DNA of 64,000 nucleotides, taken from assembly GCA_016647705.1 (NCBI GenBank), contig CM028329.1, forward strand, positions 14,905,910 through 14,969,909, written 5' to 3'. Below are positions 24,476 to 36,612 of the stretch, piece by piece. The stretch's first letter is position 1. Every line of letters begins with the position of its first letter. Source of the DNA: Eucommia ulmoides. Lineage: Eukaryota; Streptophyta; Magnoliopsida; Garryales; Eucommiaceae. The notes beneath the pieces are model-generated. The model ran no database searches and was not told the DNA's origin. It was given only the letters and a program-made list of their open reading frames with translations. A program made the position numbers and the translations under genes.

Positions 24476-24865
24476 TCAAGTCCTCTCCCAAAACTCATCC
24501 AAAAAATCATTCAAAGCACGAGCCAAGTCAACATGATCCTTATTCCATGCTAGATGTTCCCATTCTTGGAAATCCCGATCTCAACTTAGCAAGATTTGAA
24601 ATAACCTTTCGTTATTTCTGTTCGAACCTTCCCATCTTGCTACCAAAACCAAAAAGACTATTTGAAGAAAATCCGGATCAAAATTCCAGTCACAACACAA
24701 GAAGGAGCTAAGGAGCAACAAGCCTCTTAGAAGCACCAGTTGTCTTTCTGTATCAAGATAGATATGGAAGTAACCGAGGGAGATGGCTAGTACCAAAAGG
24801 GTACCAGACACAGATTCTAGGAAATATTTTAGTAGAAAACTAGCATCCCTGGACAAATAATGCAT
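24476..24865 (-). pseudogene. Unidentified antisense ORF of Tat/Ogre-like element, left copy
   Basis: ATG at 24865; 94 codons to a TGA at 24581, then the same frame runs on to a TGA at 24476, about 129 codons in all. The N-terminal half is strongly hydrophobic (LLVLAISLGYFH, LVLLRGLLLLSSF), so a membrane segment is possible. Then come CCDWNFDPDF and VLVARWEG, and after the stop VDLARALNDFLDEFWERT. The inverted copy (28734-28962 plus 41332-41433) keeps the same frame and the pattern LRG.LLL...C.WN.D.DF and VDL..A.NDF. It runs opposite to the gag of the same element. Tat-lineage elements are known to carry extra, sometimes antisense, ORFs; this could be one. I do not recognise the protein. Confidence 0.45.
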
Positions 24866-25591
24866 TCCTCAGGAAAACATTCTACAATTGGGTGTCCCAA
24901 AAAACATACAATACAGAAAGTTACTATCAAAGTACTACACAGGCACTATGGATCACAAATCACTTTGGCATGCATAACCTTTAACACATGAGGAAACTTA
25001 GGCATCATACTTAACAAAAAAAAATAAAAAAAATCTATGACATTTTGTACATTACTCATCATCCATAGGCCATCATCGATATGACACTTGCACCCATTCA
25101 GCTCATCTGGGAAGCTTTAGTAGGCTAGCAGGCAATCCTCGGACATGTAATCCGATCAAGTTACCTGGCCATTCACCATACCATTGTCTCTCTCAAATAA
25201 TGGGTCCAACTAAGTCAAAAGTTAGGCAAGGATTCGACCTCACCGAAGGTGTTTCTTGATAGACTGTGCCCATTACTACGAAACGTTGGGGTATATTATA
25301 ATGTCTTTAGATGTCTGACCTTGCTAGGATCTAATGAGATTTTCCCAGAATCGAGTAAACCTTAGAATTGTTTAAAATACCCCATGTTCCAACCCTCCAA
25401 TGAAAGAAATCAAAACAATGCAATTCAAAGACTTCAATAAACTACCAATAAAAGGTAACAATCAAATCTTAATTGGCTAATGTTCAGGCAAGATACTCTA
25501 TCCATTAGGTTAGGACGAGACTGTTGTTAATAAATGTAGCTATTAGCAATAGGTGCGATTCTTAGAATTATCTCAGACCAAAACTACATTC

Positions 25592-25837
25592 GACCTGATC
25601 CTTGGTAGATCACCTAGGTATGTAGGAAACCCAAGTGGGTTTGGTTGAAATAAAAAGAAAGAGAAATATCGGCTTCACTATATTCTCTCAGCCCTATACC
25701 AGGGCAGCCCTCTAGAACAGTCCTTTGACGCATTCCCTACTATCCAAACAAATAGAGGACAACCAAACTAGAACTACGCATGACCTGATCCTTGGAAACA
25801 CTGCCAAGGTACGTAGGAAACCTATTGAGGTTCGGTC
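25592..25837 (+). repeat. Two structured modules with perfect or near-perfect stems
   Basis: Unit 1 (25592-25644): CCTTGG/CCTAGG (25600-25605, 25613-25618) and AAACCC/GGGTTT (25627-25632, 25637-25642). Unit 2 (25782-25837): CCTTGG/CCAAGG (25790-25795, 25804-25809), AACC/GGTT (25819-25822, 25829-25832) and closing GACC/GGTC (25782-25785, 25834-25837). Confidence 0.6.
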
Positions 25838-26099
25838 ATCCAACTGTTAGAACTCCCCCAACCATTGACTAGAGTGCATTCTCATAGTTTCCATTATCGT
25901 ACATGGATTGGAATTCAACTAGTAATCCAAATTTCTTTAGGATTAGAAGCAGTAAAGGTTGAAAACTGATAGAAATCTAGCAAACCTACATAGTAAACTA
26001 TGACTTTAAATTATCTACGTTCTCCCTTCATCTTTAGGTAGATAGTTGAGATAACAAAAGACATAGGAAAGGGAGAGGTAAGGAAAATACCATCCAACT

Positions 26100-26390
26100 T
26101 TAATTTTTCAAAAATGAATACCTACTTTCCTACCTAAGCAGTTAATAATTCTACCATACCATCCCAACCTAAGTAGTCAACAATTTAGTAGTACCATCCT
26201 ACCTAAGTAATCAATGATTCAGTAGTACCATCTTACATAAGCAGTTAATGATTCAGCCATACCATATAACCCTAAGCAGTTAATGATTCAGCCATACCAT
26301 ATGACCCTAAGCAGTCAATGATCTATGCCATACCTTACTACCCTAAACATTCGATAATTCTACCATACTATCACACATTCACGTTAACTT
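26100..26390. repeat. Imperfect tandem repeat, about 45-50 base unit
   Basis: About six units of the form ACCATAY...CCTAAGCAGTTAATGATTCAGCC are arrayed head to tail. The two central units are nearly identical (26230-26320). The same unit occurs about once at 55969-56030, beside an LTR start, so the array lies just inside the element's 3' end. Confidence 0.8.
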
Positions 26391-26539
26391 ACGATCCTGA
26401 TAAACGATAGTTGATTTTGAAACCTATTTGGTACACCTACAACCATCATTGAACCAACCATACACAGTACCTCAAATTCCCACGATAGCTGCCAGTAATA
26501 ATACAACCTTTATGGATACTATCCTATGATCCAAATACA

Positions 26540-27748
26540 TTAAAAAGCCACAAAATCGAAAAATCACCGCACACCATAGGATACTAGGTTTTGAACCATG
26601 AGACATGTAGGGTACACATTAAAGTTACCCTTAGGGTCAATCTTTTCACAAGAGAAGATGACCATCCGGAGACGAAGATTTCCCAACTTTTGGAAAAAGA
26701 GGCCATGGAAGTCCCACCAAATAATAGAAGCAATAGGATGCGATAGCACTAATCCCTCAACTTTAGGTCCTCTAGAGGTGGAAATATAAAGATTGACTTA
26801 GGAACTAAGTTACTTTGTCACATGCGTGCTTCGGTCCTTGCCTCTATTGGTAGTCTACCTAGGAGCTTCTCCGCCTCAGCCCAGAATAGAAATGGTCTGT
26901 CCTCGGAAGCAAACCCCAGTAATCATCACCCAGTCTAAGGGCTTCAGCACCAAATCTCTACAAAGTAAGTGAAGATAGTTCAACTTCAAGAACCAACGCC
27001 CAATCGAGGCGGTAGGATACCCTTGATCCATGCAAGATGCCTAGATGGTAAGGAAATCCTCAAAATCGCACCCTTGGAAGAACAACGTAAAGGGTATAAA
27101 AATCAAACCATGATCCCCTAAAACCCTCATTTCAATAAGGGTCGACCTACAAAAATTTACCCAAAAAAATATAAGATTGTTTTTTTTTTTTTTTTTTTTT
27201 TTTTTATATATAAAAAAAAATGGTTGAATTATGAAAGGTTTTAATGGTTAACTTGAGTAGAATGGAGGAAAATAGAGGGATGGCCGTGAAGATCCCCTAC
27301 TAGTAACTAATCCTCAAGCTAAATGGGATAAAGTCGTACCGCATCAAAGCTAAGCGCTCTATCTTGAAATGGCCTAGGAATAGGATTCTCGACTCAAAAT
27401 CATCTCCTAGAAAAATCATCGGGAATGCCCACTCGGGTATCTCATTCTTAGGAGGGATGTAGTTGGATCCGTCACCATCCCAGTTGTGACAGAAGGTCCA
27501 GAGAAATCCTAATCCATAGGAGTGTCTGACAGACTAGCCATCGTCAGGTCATCAACTCTAGATGCCCTAAATGTCTCCTCAGCAGTAGAAGTAGAAAGGG
27601 TTGGCATGTCATAAGAAATCCTGAGTGCCGATGTCTGGGGTCGACCTTGGGAGCGCTTTGAAGTACTCCCTCTGATCGAGGTCTCAAGGGCCTTGCCCTT
27701 CTAACAAAAACGGGAAGGACGACGACAACAATCACTCAAAGAACCCAT
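26540..27748 (-). pseudogene. Unidentified ORF of Tat/Ogre-like element, copy 1
   Basis: A coding-like region on the minus strand starts at ATG 27748 (MGSLSDCCRRPSRF, basic and Ser-rich) and runs about 400 codons through several frameshifts and stops. Better-preserved blocks are WAFPMIFLGDDFESRILF near 27400, a middle block near 27000-26880, and SHPIASIIWWDFHGLFFQKL with GNLRLRM near 26740-26650. The copy at 56200-57012 keeps the pattern S.PI.SI..WD.HG.F..KLGN.RLRM in the same frame, which supports real coding history. A poly-T tract (27180-27205) interrupts it. I do not recognise the family; a lineage-specific extra ORF of Tat elements is a guess. Confidence 0.4.
27180..27205. repeat. Poly-T tract
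   Basis: About 26 consecutive T residues, followed by TATATA and an A-run. It is absent from the related copy near 56850. Confidence 0.95.
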
Positions 27749-28733
27749 GGCATATGTAAGGATGTCTAGAAAGAAATTCAATGTTTGAATTTATCCCACA
27801 TCACTAGTTAAATTTTGTCATCCTTATTTTAGAATTTTTTTCCTTTAGATAGTGGATGTAAATCTTATCAAGAAATCTCAACGTAGAAATTTGATACATT
27901 GTGCCCTAGCTCTAGTTGGGGTGAATCCTATCATAGACTCTCAACCAAGAAACTGGATATAATGTGCCCAAGCTATAGCTAAGGTGTTAGATTACGTCTT
28001 GGGCATTCCAGAGAATGTGACAAAACCAACATAGGTTGCCCATGTATCTTGAACCGAGCATGTGATTTTAATGTTCGGTTGAGTCTAGAAATCTTGTTGG
28101 GTAGTGTATGTATTTTGATATCGTTGTTATGGAAAATAATTGTTAGATATCTGAAATCTACCTAGGTTGTCTACATACTCTGATTTCCAAAGTCAAGAAC
28201 CAAGTCGAAATGTAGTTCAGCCCTCACTGTGCTGATATTCAGATTGTCGACCAGACCCACCAGGGTTTCCTACGTACCTTGGTAAGTTACCAAGGATCAA
28301 TCTGTAACATAGTTTCGAATTTGCTTAGGGTTTTTGTTGAAGATGCCTACCGAACCCGTATGTAGGTTACCTAAGTATTTCAAATAACTAAGAATCAAGT
28401 CGGCACCTAATTCATCATTAATAAACAATTTGATTGAATTTCAAAATAGATCTCAAAATAGATTGTATGGGTGCAAGTGTTATGTCGATGATGGTCAATC
28501 AATGCAAAATGATATGTAAGACACCATAGGTTTTTGTGAAGTACGATGCCTAATTTTCTCATGTATATGAAGTTATGCATGCCTAAGTGAAATGTGATGC
28601 ATAGTGCTTGTATAATATTTCAATACTAATTTACATATTGTATGATTTTATAAAGCCCAAATCTTTTACCCAGAATGTTTTCCTAGGTAATATACCATTT
28701 ATCTAGAGATACGAGCTTTTCCCTAGAATGTTT
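27749..28733 (-). mobile_element. Tat/Ogre-like internal sequence, right copy, distal part
   Basis: It is the inverted counterpart of 24900-26000. It has about four structured modules, of which the best is at 28262-28311 with a near-perfect 19-base palindrome. No ORF is recognised between the antisense ORF (28734 onward) and the ORF starting at 27748. Confidence 0.5.
28277..28295. repeat. 19-base palindrome within a structured module
   Basis: CCTTGGTAA and TTACCAAGG (nine-base arms, one-base centre) are perfectly complementary. They occupy the stem-1 position of the module, next to TACGTAGGAAACCC on the minus strand. Confidence 0.7.
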
Positions 28734-28962
28734 ACACTAGGTACCTTTTGCTATTATCCATCCGCCTTGATTATTTCCATTTCGTTTCGGATACGAAAAA
28801 CTGACCGATACTTCTGAGAGGCTTCCTGCTCCTTTGCACCTACATGCGTTGTAATTGGAATTCTGATCGGGATTTTTCTTCGAACAGACTATCGGTTTTT
28901 GTTGCAACATGGAAAGGTTTGGACAAAATAGTAGAGGGTTGTATTGATTGGTTGGGATTGGG
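28734..28962 (+). pseudogene. Unidentified antisense ORF, right copy, first segment
   Basis: The frame matches the antisense ORF at 24476-24865 at protein level: SIRLDYFHFVSDT, then an in-frame TGA, then LLRGFLLLCTYMRCNWNSD, and FVATWKG. It is cut at 28962 by the X3 insertion and continues at 41332 in the same frame once X3 and one copy of its target duplication are left out. That continuity supports both the insertion call and the reality of the reading frame. The product is unknown. Confidence 0.45.
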
Positions 28963-30385
28963 TATACGCTCGAATTTAATCGCTTACGTATTACTACACG
29001 CAAGTATACAAGGTCAAGTTTTAGTATAGATTGGGATAGTAGGGGTATCGTGTCCACAGGGATTAGTTGTCATTATTATCGAGTACAGTGTTGATTATAA
29101 CCTAATTTTATTTAGGTGAAAAAGAATAATTTTAAAATTAATAGAAACTAAACTAATATAACCTAATTTAATCTATACTAATATGAGATGTTTTAGGGAA
29201 AATAATTGTTTCGGGATTAACTTTGTTTAAAAATACGTTTTCGATCCCGTTTGACTTAACTTAATGGTGTTCAACCTATTTGACAATCTCTGTATCGTAA
29301 ACTCGCTCTCTCCCTCTTTCGAGTGTAAAGCGAGCGAATATGTGATTTCGCGTTGACTCCGAAGTCCCACTCCAATGCCTTTTCTTACACATAATCACAT
29401 GAGTCTTGCCCTAACATCATTGATTGCACACTTTCTAACGCCCCCCCCCCCCCCCCCCGCGGGTCGTTAGATCGTTGGGTTGTGTTTAAACCCTAGTTCG
29501 AATACGGGGTTACCTCTCTTAAGTGTCAAACCCCGTATTCTCGATATATCTAAACAAGCATATATGCATAGAATAACAGTAAACACAATGAAACTTCGAA
29601 GAACAATTATAAACAAAACACCAAAATCATATGAATCACATATTTATAAATATATTGTTAATCCCTAAACAATTCACGTTTAGCTAACCGCCATAACCGT
29701 ATTTACAACAAAGAATGAGCTAAACATGCTCACGAATTCTAAAGTTAAAGAAATAAAAAAAGAAACCGAAGAACTTAGCCGTATTCTAAAGATTCATCAC
29801 TACAACTTTTCAATGATCGCTTCTCCTTCTTCTTCTCCTTCGGGTTGTGAGCTCTCCCTCTAAAACTTCTCAACCTAACCCTAAGTATATTCTAAGGGTG
29901 GTAGCATGCAAGAGAGCTAGAAAATAAGGGAGAAAAATGGATTAAAATAGGAAAAATATCCCAAAAATATCTAAACAAATCTAAACAGCTGTGCAGAGTC
30001 ACCACCTAGGTGGTAGGTACGTCGATTAAGCCACGGCCTAGGTGGTAAAGTCAGCAATGGAATCAGGGACCATCCTATTCTTTCACCTCCTAGGCGGGGG
30101 GATATCAGTAACAATTTTGTCCAATCCTGCATATTGACTGCCTAGGCAGTGGTCTGGATGCTTAGGAAGTGGGCCGGTTTTCAGAATTAGGCCTCTATGC
30201 TTGTTTTTCCCACCGTTCTTGGTCCGATTTGATCGTTTATGATCCGTTTTCATGCCTTTTCACCCCACACACTTGTTTTACGACAAAAATAATATAAACA
30301 AATTAAAACATAATAAAATACTATAAAAACACTCGAAAACTAACTTAGTTCGGTTTGGAAATAGATAGGTAGATCACACCTATCA
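28963..30385 (-). mobile_element. X3 3' LTR
   Basis: It is collinear with 39906-41326. On the minus strand it starts TGATAGGTGTGATCTACC at 30385. The end at 28963 reads TATAC where the partner has TGTAC. It contains a run of 18 C residues (29441-29458) where the partner has only CCCTCCC. Palindromes of the CCTAGG type are at 30000-30180. Confidence 0.85.
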
Positions 30386-30400
30386 AATACCCCCATACTT
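30386..30400 (-). other. Polypurine tract, X3
   Basis: The minus strand reads AAGTATGGGGGTATT immediately before the 3' LTR. Confidence 0.75.
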
Positions 30401-31069
30401 GAAATTTGCTAGTCCTCGAGCAAAACACTCACACTAAAATGAAAAACACAACTAAATTAAATAACAAAAACAACCTAGACACAAACAATCTAAACATAAT
30501 GATATGCGAGTTTTGATTTCTTCTATAGACCAACACAATTTTCCCTCAACAACCTCCAATCATATTGAGTTCAAGAAATAAAACACATCATGTGCTGTTC
30601 TAGAATTTTGACATTCAATAATGGTAAACGCCATTCTAGATCCTTTTAACGTGTGTGTGCGAGACTCAATAATACAACTATCCAAGACTGGATTGGATTA
30701 TCAACCAACGAAACTCACGACTTAGACCGTAAAGGACTAGGATATCTATATGCCTGATTGGGTTTCACTCTCCACTAATGTAGGCTGAATAGTTCATAAA
30801 TATCAAAAGGACTTGGTTCGATTTTGGAACATTTGGCCAAGAGTATATCGGAATAGAAAACAAGTTAACATCGTTAACTTAACGCTACCAAAGGCTCAAT
30901 GCTTGGTACACTTACTCTCAAACCCCCATAGATAAATTGGAAACAATCCCGAACAATAATTTTTAGACCGACGTACTCACCTGTCAAAAGAAATGAAATG
31001 TAACGATATTTACATTTTTTTTTTCAAACAAACATACCCCCAAACTTATTCGATTTATATAATTTAAGG
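30401..31069 (-). mobile_element. X3 internal 3' untranslated region
   Basis: Non-coding. It matches the last part of the X1 and X2 3' regions in inverted orientation, including a second GGGGG motif near 31035. The copia insertion after 31069 falls between the two polypurine-like motifs found together in X1 and X2. Confidence 0.7.
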
Positions 31070-33125
31070 TGTTGGCCTAGTAGAATACCCAAGATGGGGG
31101 TGAATTAGGTAATAAAAAAATTATCAGAATAAAATTCAATAAATCAAATAACTAATTTTAATCCTAAATTAATTATTATTTTTATATTACAGCGGAATAA
31201 TATAATCAAGTAAATGCACACCCAAACAGTGAAAATTAGCAAAGTAAATATAGCAGCACACAAAATATTTATACTGGCTCACCAAGCTACTCTTGGCTAA
31301 TCTAGTCCCAGGAGCTCCACGGAGATCGCACACACTAAAACCAAAATCCCTTTAAAGGTAGGAACCAAAACCTCACACCGATTTTTTTACAGGCTCAGAA
31401 TCAACCTTTACAATATCTTTTTCTCAGGCTAAGGAAGAACCTCTACTTTTTACAAGCTAAAGAATAACCTAATTTTTTTTAACACTAAGACTCAAGAACT
31501 AAAACCTCACAAAACACTCCAACTATCCTTTTCTAAGATAAGGATGGAACCTTTACAAATCACTCAAATCGTAATTCTATCCAGGAAGAATCACTACCTC
31601 AATCTCTTTATAGGAAGAGACTGAAACCTAGCTACCTTTGATTAAATACCCCCAACAGTATTTAACTCGTCACACTACTAACCAATACAAAATGATAACC
31701 AGAAAATCTCACTAGGAGATTCTTCCACCCTAGATAAATAATAACTCAATTAATATCCCAACTAGTGATAGAAAAATGTGAGATAGAAAAATTTGAGTTT
31801 AACTAAGATATGGGTAGCATATTGGAGCACCTAATCAGTTTCAAGAAATTGTTTGTAAGAATATTTTCGTAAAAAATTGGAAATAATTTCTAAGATCAAT
31901 TTCCAAACAATAATAAGATAATGCAATGAAAGATTACAATTGGAAAGATCTGACCCCGAATCCACAGAAATTATAATTAAAATGATGTAACTTCAAATCC
32001 GATAGCAGCAAAGATTAATAGCAATTGATCTTCAAGATCGTGTCTCAGAAAAGTTCACAATAACTTAATATGATAACTCTTATAAAAGCTTACAAATGAT
32101 CTTTACTTCTTTGCTCTCTCAACTTTTTTATATAAAAATTCGCAGGTCAATATATAGGAGTATGAAATCAGCCTTCTAACTGCTAGTTTATATGTGTCAT
32201 GACAATTAATAGCACTTATAGACCCCTTATATCATAATGACTTCATTTAGGTTCAATTCACTTAAAAACAACTTTCAAATCTTTTAATTAAACCCTCCGA
32301 ATATTTCTCAATCTCAATTAATAAGAATAGAATCAATTTTAAGTACCAAATTGAGAAACATTGATATTCAATTAACCATATTAATAGGATTTAATTAATA
32401 TGTGAACCATATCTTAAATATAGAAAATATCCCTGAAATCTCTCTCAAATCCCAACAAAAAATGGCTATTTTTTGTTATAATCTCGTATAAAATAGTATC
32501 CTGAAACAGAGCATCCGGTCGACCGACCAGTCGACTAGTAGATTCAGGTTGAAGCCAAGGCGTTCATCGGTCGACCTGTTGGTCGACTTGTAGATTCAAA
32601 GAGTTCAGCTCCTCTTGGCCGGTCAACCTGTCGGTCGACTTAGAGATACAGGATCTTTCAGCAACTTGGTCCGGTCGACTCATCAGTCGACTGATGTCTT
32701 CTGGATCTCTCTTCTGAACACATTTTTAACTTATTTTATTTTACGTTTTTGCCTTTTTAACTATTTTCTCTTTTAAATAAGCTCCACTAATATTCTTATA
32801 TTCCATTTTAGTCTATCAAAAATATTTTTTTTCAAATCACATAGGAGCAAATAATTTTCTTTAATCAAAACATACATAAATAATAAAATACATTTTGTGC
32901 CATGTGTGTATTCCTAATTGGGATATTAAGAGTTAAGATTCACCTGAGTTGTTTTCCCTAATTTCTTCAAACTCTTAATTCTTCAATATCTTCAACATCA
33001 TCATTTAGCATCCATTTAATTTGTCATCTTTATCATTGGAAATTTAAACCTGAAGTACTCAATCAAAACATTAGTTCCACCAAAACATCAATACTTAATT
33101 GTTCATCAAAATCTTAAGATCAACA
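31070..33125 (-). mobile_element. Copia copy 2, 3' LTR
   Basis: 2,056 bases. It carries a TATA-type CCTATATATTGACC on the minus strand near 32150 and a GTCGAC palindrome array at 32517-32695. Confidence 0.92.
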
Positions 33126-33141
33126 ATCTCCCCCTTTTTCA
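33126..33141 (-). other. Polypurine tract, copia copy 2
   Basis: The minus strand reads TGAAAAAGGGGGAGAT, directly before TGTTGATC of the 3' LTR. This is the classical plant copia arrangement. Confidence 0.9.
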
Positions 33142-33202
33142 TGATGACAATTAACTTTGATGTTTTCTTTAAAATAAAAATATAACCACATTCCCCCTAG
33201 TC

Positions 33203-36200
33203 TAGCAACAGGAGTATAAGTTTCATCATAATCAATTCATTTCTCTTGATTATAGCCTTGTGCCACTAATCTTGCTTTGTTTCTTATTACCACACCAGAT
33301 TCATCCTTTCTATTTCTAAAAACCCATTTAGTACCAATAACTGGATGAAAATCCATTCTCAGAACAAGACATCACACTTTGTTCCGCTCAAATTGAACTA
33401 ATTCATCTTCCATTGCGGAAATGCAAGATTCATCAACTAATGCCTCATTTATATTTTTAGGCTCAATTTCAGATAAGAAAGCAAGTTAATTATATCCCTA
33501 AGAGAAGGTCGAGTACTTATACCTTTTTCGAAATTACCAATGATTTTCTTAATTGAATGCCCTGGTACTTTCTTTATAGATCTTGGTCAAGTCAAATTCT
33601 TCTCCTTAGGCTCCTCCTCTTGTTGGGATTCCTTAGGTACATCATCACCTCGGTTTTTGTTATTTAAGATACCTGCATCATCATCATCCAAAACCTTTAT
33701 CGACAAGAATGGATCAGTTTCTTGAAAAACAACATGCATTGTTTCTTCTACTACTAAAGTACGTTTATTATAAACTCTTTAAGCCTTACTGTTAGTAGCC
33801 TATCCAAGTAAAATCCCATAATCAGATTTAGCATCAAATTTACCAAGATTATCCTTGTCATTCAAAATGAAACACTTGCATCCAAAGACTTTAAAATAGG
33901 AAATATTAGGAGTCTTACCATTCCAGATTTCATATGGGGTTTTGTTAAACCCTCTACAAATTGATACTCGATTCATTACATGGAAAACTGTACTTACTGC
34001 TTCAGCCCAGAATTAGGTTGGTAAATGATTTTCATTAAGCATCGTTCTAGCCATCTCTTGAAGCGTTCTGTTATTTCTTTCCACTACACCATTTTGTTGC
34101 GGTGATCTTGGTGCAAAAAAATTGTGAGCATAACCACGCTCATCAAAATAACTTACCACTTCATCATTCTTAAATTCTCTTCCTCTATCACTACGAATGT
34201 TAATAATAGAACATTGCTTCTCCTTTTGAACACGTTTACAAAATTTAGCAAGAACAGAAGTAACCTCACTTTTCTTAGCACGAACATATACCCATGTAAG
34301 TCTAGAATAATCATAAACTATAACAAATGCATAAAACTTACTACCAAAACTAGTAACAGAGTTAGGTCCAAATAATGAAGATGCAATAATTCAAGACATC
34401 TAGACTTGGACGTGTACATCTTTTTCTTAAATTATGATCTAACTTGCTCGCCTAATTGACATGCCTCACATACTTTATCCTTCACAAATTTCAAATTAGG
34501 TAGGCCACGTACAAGATTCTTCTTCGATAAGTTAGAAATTAACTCCATACTAGTATGCCCAAGTCTTCTATGCCATAACCAACTATTTTAAGATAAAACA
34601 TTCAAAAATAGGATAAATTTTGAGAATTAAAATCATCAAAAGAGCAAGTACACACATTCTCAAAACATGATGCAATTAACAAGATACTACTGTCATGGCT
34701 ATTCCTAATGATGTATGTATCATGATCAAATGTAACATTATAGCCCTTGTCACATAGTTGACTAATACTAAGCAAATTTTGTTTAAGTCCATCAACTAGT
34801 AATACATCTATAATAAGAGTAGTACCATTACCGATATTACCTATACCGATAATTTTACCCTTTGTGTTGTCTCCGAAAGTTATATGACCTCCATCTTTAG
34901 TTGTCAAAGATGTAAATTTTCCTTTATCTCCCGTCATGTGTCGAGAATAACTACTATCCAGGAACCATTTGTCCTTACTTATTGATGCTTTTAGAATAAC
35001 CTGCAAGGAACACCTCAAATAGTTCTTAAGTGGTACCCAGCCTATGTGGGTTCGATTTTGTTAGTCGGGACAATTTTAGTTCCTTTTGGAATCCAAACTT
35101 GTCTAAAGTTAGTTATTTTAGCAAAACATCTACGAATAGTATACCCCACAATGTTACATTTAAAACATTTAATAAGATCCTTGGTTTCAGAAAAGAATTT
35201 ATGAAAGCGTTTTTGTTTAAGATTTTCTGAAATCCAATACTGGCTTTACCAAAAACTCCACGTGAACTACCCAAAAGCATTTTCAAATTATTTTCACCGT
35301 CGGTGAATTTTAGAACGATTGATTGCAAATCCATCAATTTAGATTTCAATCCATTGTTTTTAGATTCGTAGTCCACCACCTGCTTGTTTAATATATTAAT
35401 TATACTTTGAAAGGCATTTATTTTAGAATGCTGGTTTTTATAATCATGTGAAAGTTCTTGATAAACATCAAATAATTCATCTAGGACAAGAACTTGAACA
35501 ATCAGTTACCTCACCACCAGCGGCCATTAATGCAAGTATGGACGTATCCTCACTATTTGATTCTTCCGAGCTACTTGAATCGGTATCATCCCAAGTAGCC
35601 TTCATGGATTTCTTCTTACTCTTCTTTACTTTCTTTTTTTCTTTCTTTTCCTTTTTCTTTTCTCTATCTTTCTTCGGTTTGGGACAATCATTTTAAAAAT
35701 GACTGATCTTACGACAGTTGTAGCATTCTACTTTAGACATGTTGAGGTTTCTTCTTCCACGGAATATGCGTAGAGTCATTGTTCTAAAATTGTTTGTGAG
35801 AAGTGATACATTTTTCTTTTGCTCACCATCGACTTTCATCATCACAGTCATCATCTTCTTCAATTTTTTAAACTTGTAGCGCCAAGGATTTCCTCTTGCC
35901 ATTTCCAGTATCATCCTCATAACCTTTAATCAACGACTCATAAGTCATCAAATTGCCAATGAGATCATCAATGTCATATTTGCTAAGATCATTGGCTTCC
36001 TCGATTGCTGTCCCTTTTGACTCCCATATTTTTGTCAAGGACGTTAGGACCTTTCGTACTCTATCCTCCATGGAGTATGGCTTTCCGAGTTGACTCATAT
36101 TGTTGCATATGTTGTTGAAGTGAGTGTACATCTCATTAATCGATTCATTCTCCTCTATTCTGAACAACTCAAATTTTCTCATACGAGCATGATTTTTGAC

Positions 36201-36562
36201 TGCTTCACTTGACTTGTCCCTTCGTGTGTGACTTGTAGCTTACCCCATATCTCATTTGCAGATTTGTAACCTGAAACTCTAGAATATTCGGTAGCGTCTA
36301 AAGAGTAAAAGAGAATATTGATAACTTGAGAGTTAATGGAGAGTTTCTACTTATCGGAAGCAGTGAGATGTTCCTTTTTCTTCTCAACTCCGTTTTCCAT
36401 TAGAATGAATGGACCATCCTTAATTGTAAGCCACACATCGTAATTTGTAGCATGAAGAAAGACTATCATCCTGTCTTTCCAAAATGAGTAACTTTCACCT
36501 ACAAATAAGGGTGGCGGGTGCATAGACTGCCCCTCAGCTAGTGTGTCTACTATGTGTGCCAT
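33203..36562 (-). pseudogene. Copia copy 2 gag-pol polyprotein (truncated, broken)
   Basis: ATG at 36562 opens gag (MAHIVDTLAEGQSM, then GESYSFWKDRMIVF). The next gag part (36182-35868) is followed by a CCHC knuckle, CYNCRKISHF, with a stop before the last ligands (about 35695-35725). A second knuckle, CFKCNIVGYTIRRC near 35130-35170, has Tyr for His. The protease site (34950) reads DSSYS where DSG is expected, so the catalytic Gly is lost. The pre-integrase zinc region and integrase follow (34700-34000), with stops. Reverse transcriptase is kept only to the VARL region near 33210. About 1.45 kb, equal to 10034-11484 of copy 1 and including the VYVDD motif and RNase H, is deleted at 33200. 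Confidence 0.85.
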
Positions 36563-36598
36563 GTGATCTTTGTTAGCTAAAAAAATTGAGATAAACCA

Positions 36599-36610
36599 GC
36601 TCTGATGCCA
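36599..36610 (-). other. Primer-binding site, initiator tRNA-Met type, copia copy 2
   Basis: TGGCATCAGAGC on the minus strand lies two bases inside the 5' LTR start, as usual for plant copia elements (TGGTATCAGAGC). Confidence 0.88.
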
Positions 36611-36612
36611 AA

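Larger units (their letters stand above)
22937..26099 (+). mobile_element. Tat/Ogre-like internal sequence, left copy
   Basis: From about 23030 to 26000 this matches, in inverted order, 42840-41332 and then 28962-27780. It starts where the copia LTR ends (22936). It contains the antisense ORF (24476-24865) and two structured modules (25592-25837). Compared with the right copy, the gag part is missing on its left side. Apart from the antisense ORF, no frame stays open for long, though a Glu/Lys-rich stretch at 23310-23450 (+) may be a coding remnant I cannot identify. Confidence 0.55.

Noticed and set aside
35448..35696. Phe/Ser-rich ORF on the plus strand (also 13833-14030)
   Set aside because: It is the complement of the Lys/Glu-rich region of copia gag next to the zinc knuckle, in both copia copies.
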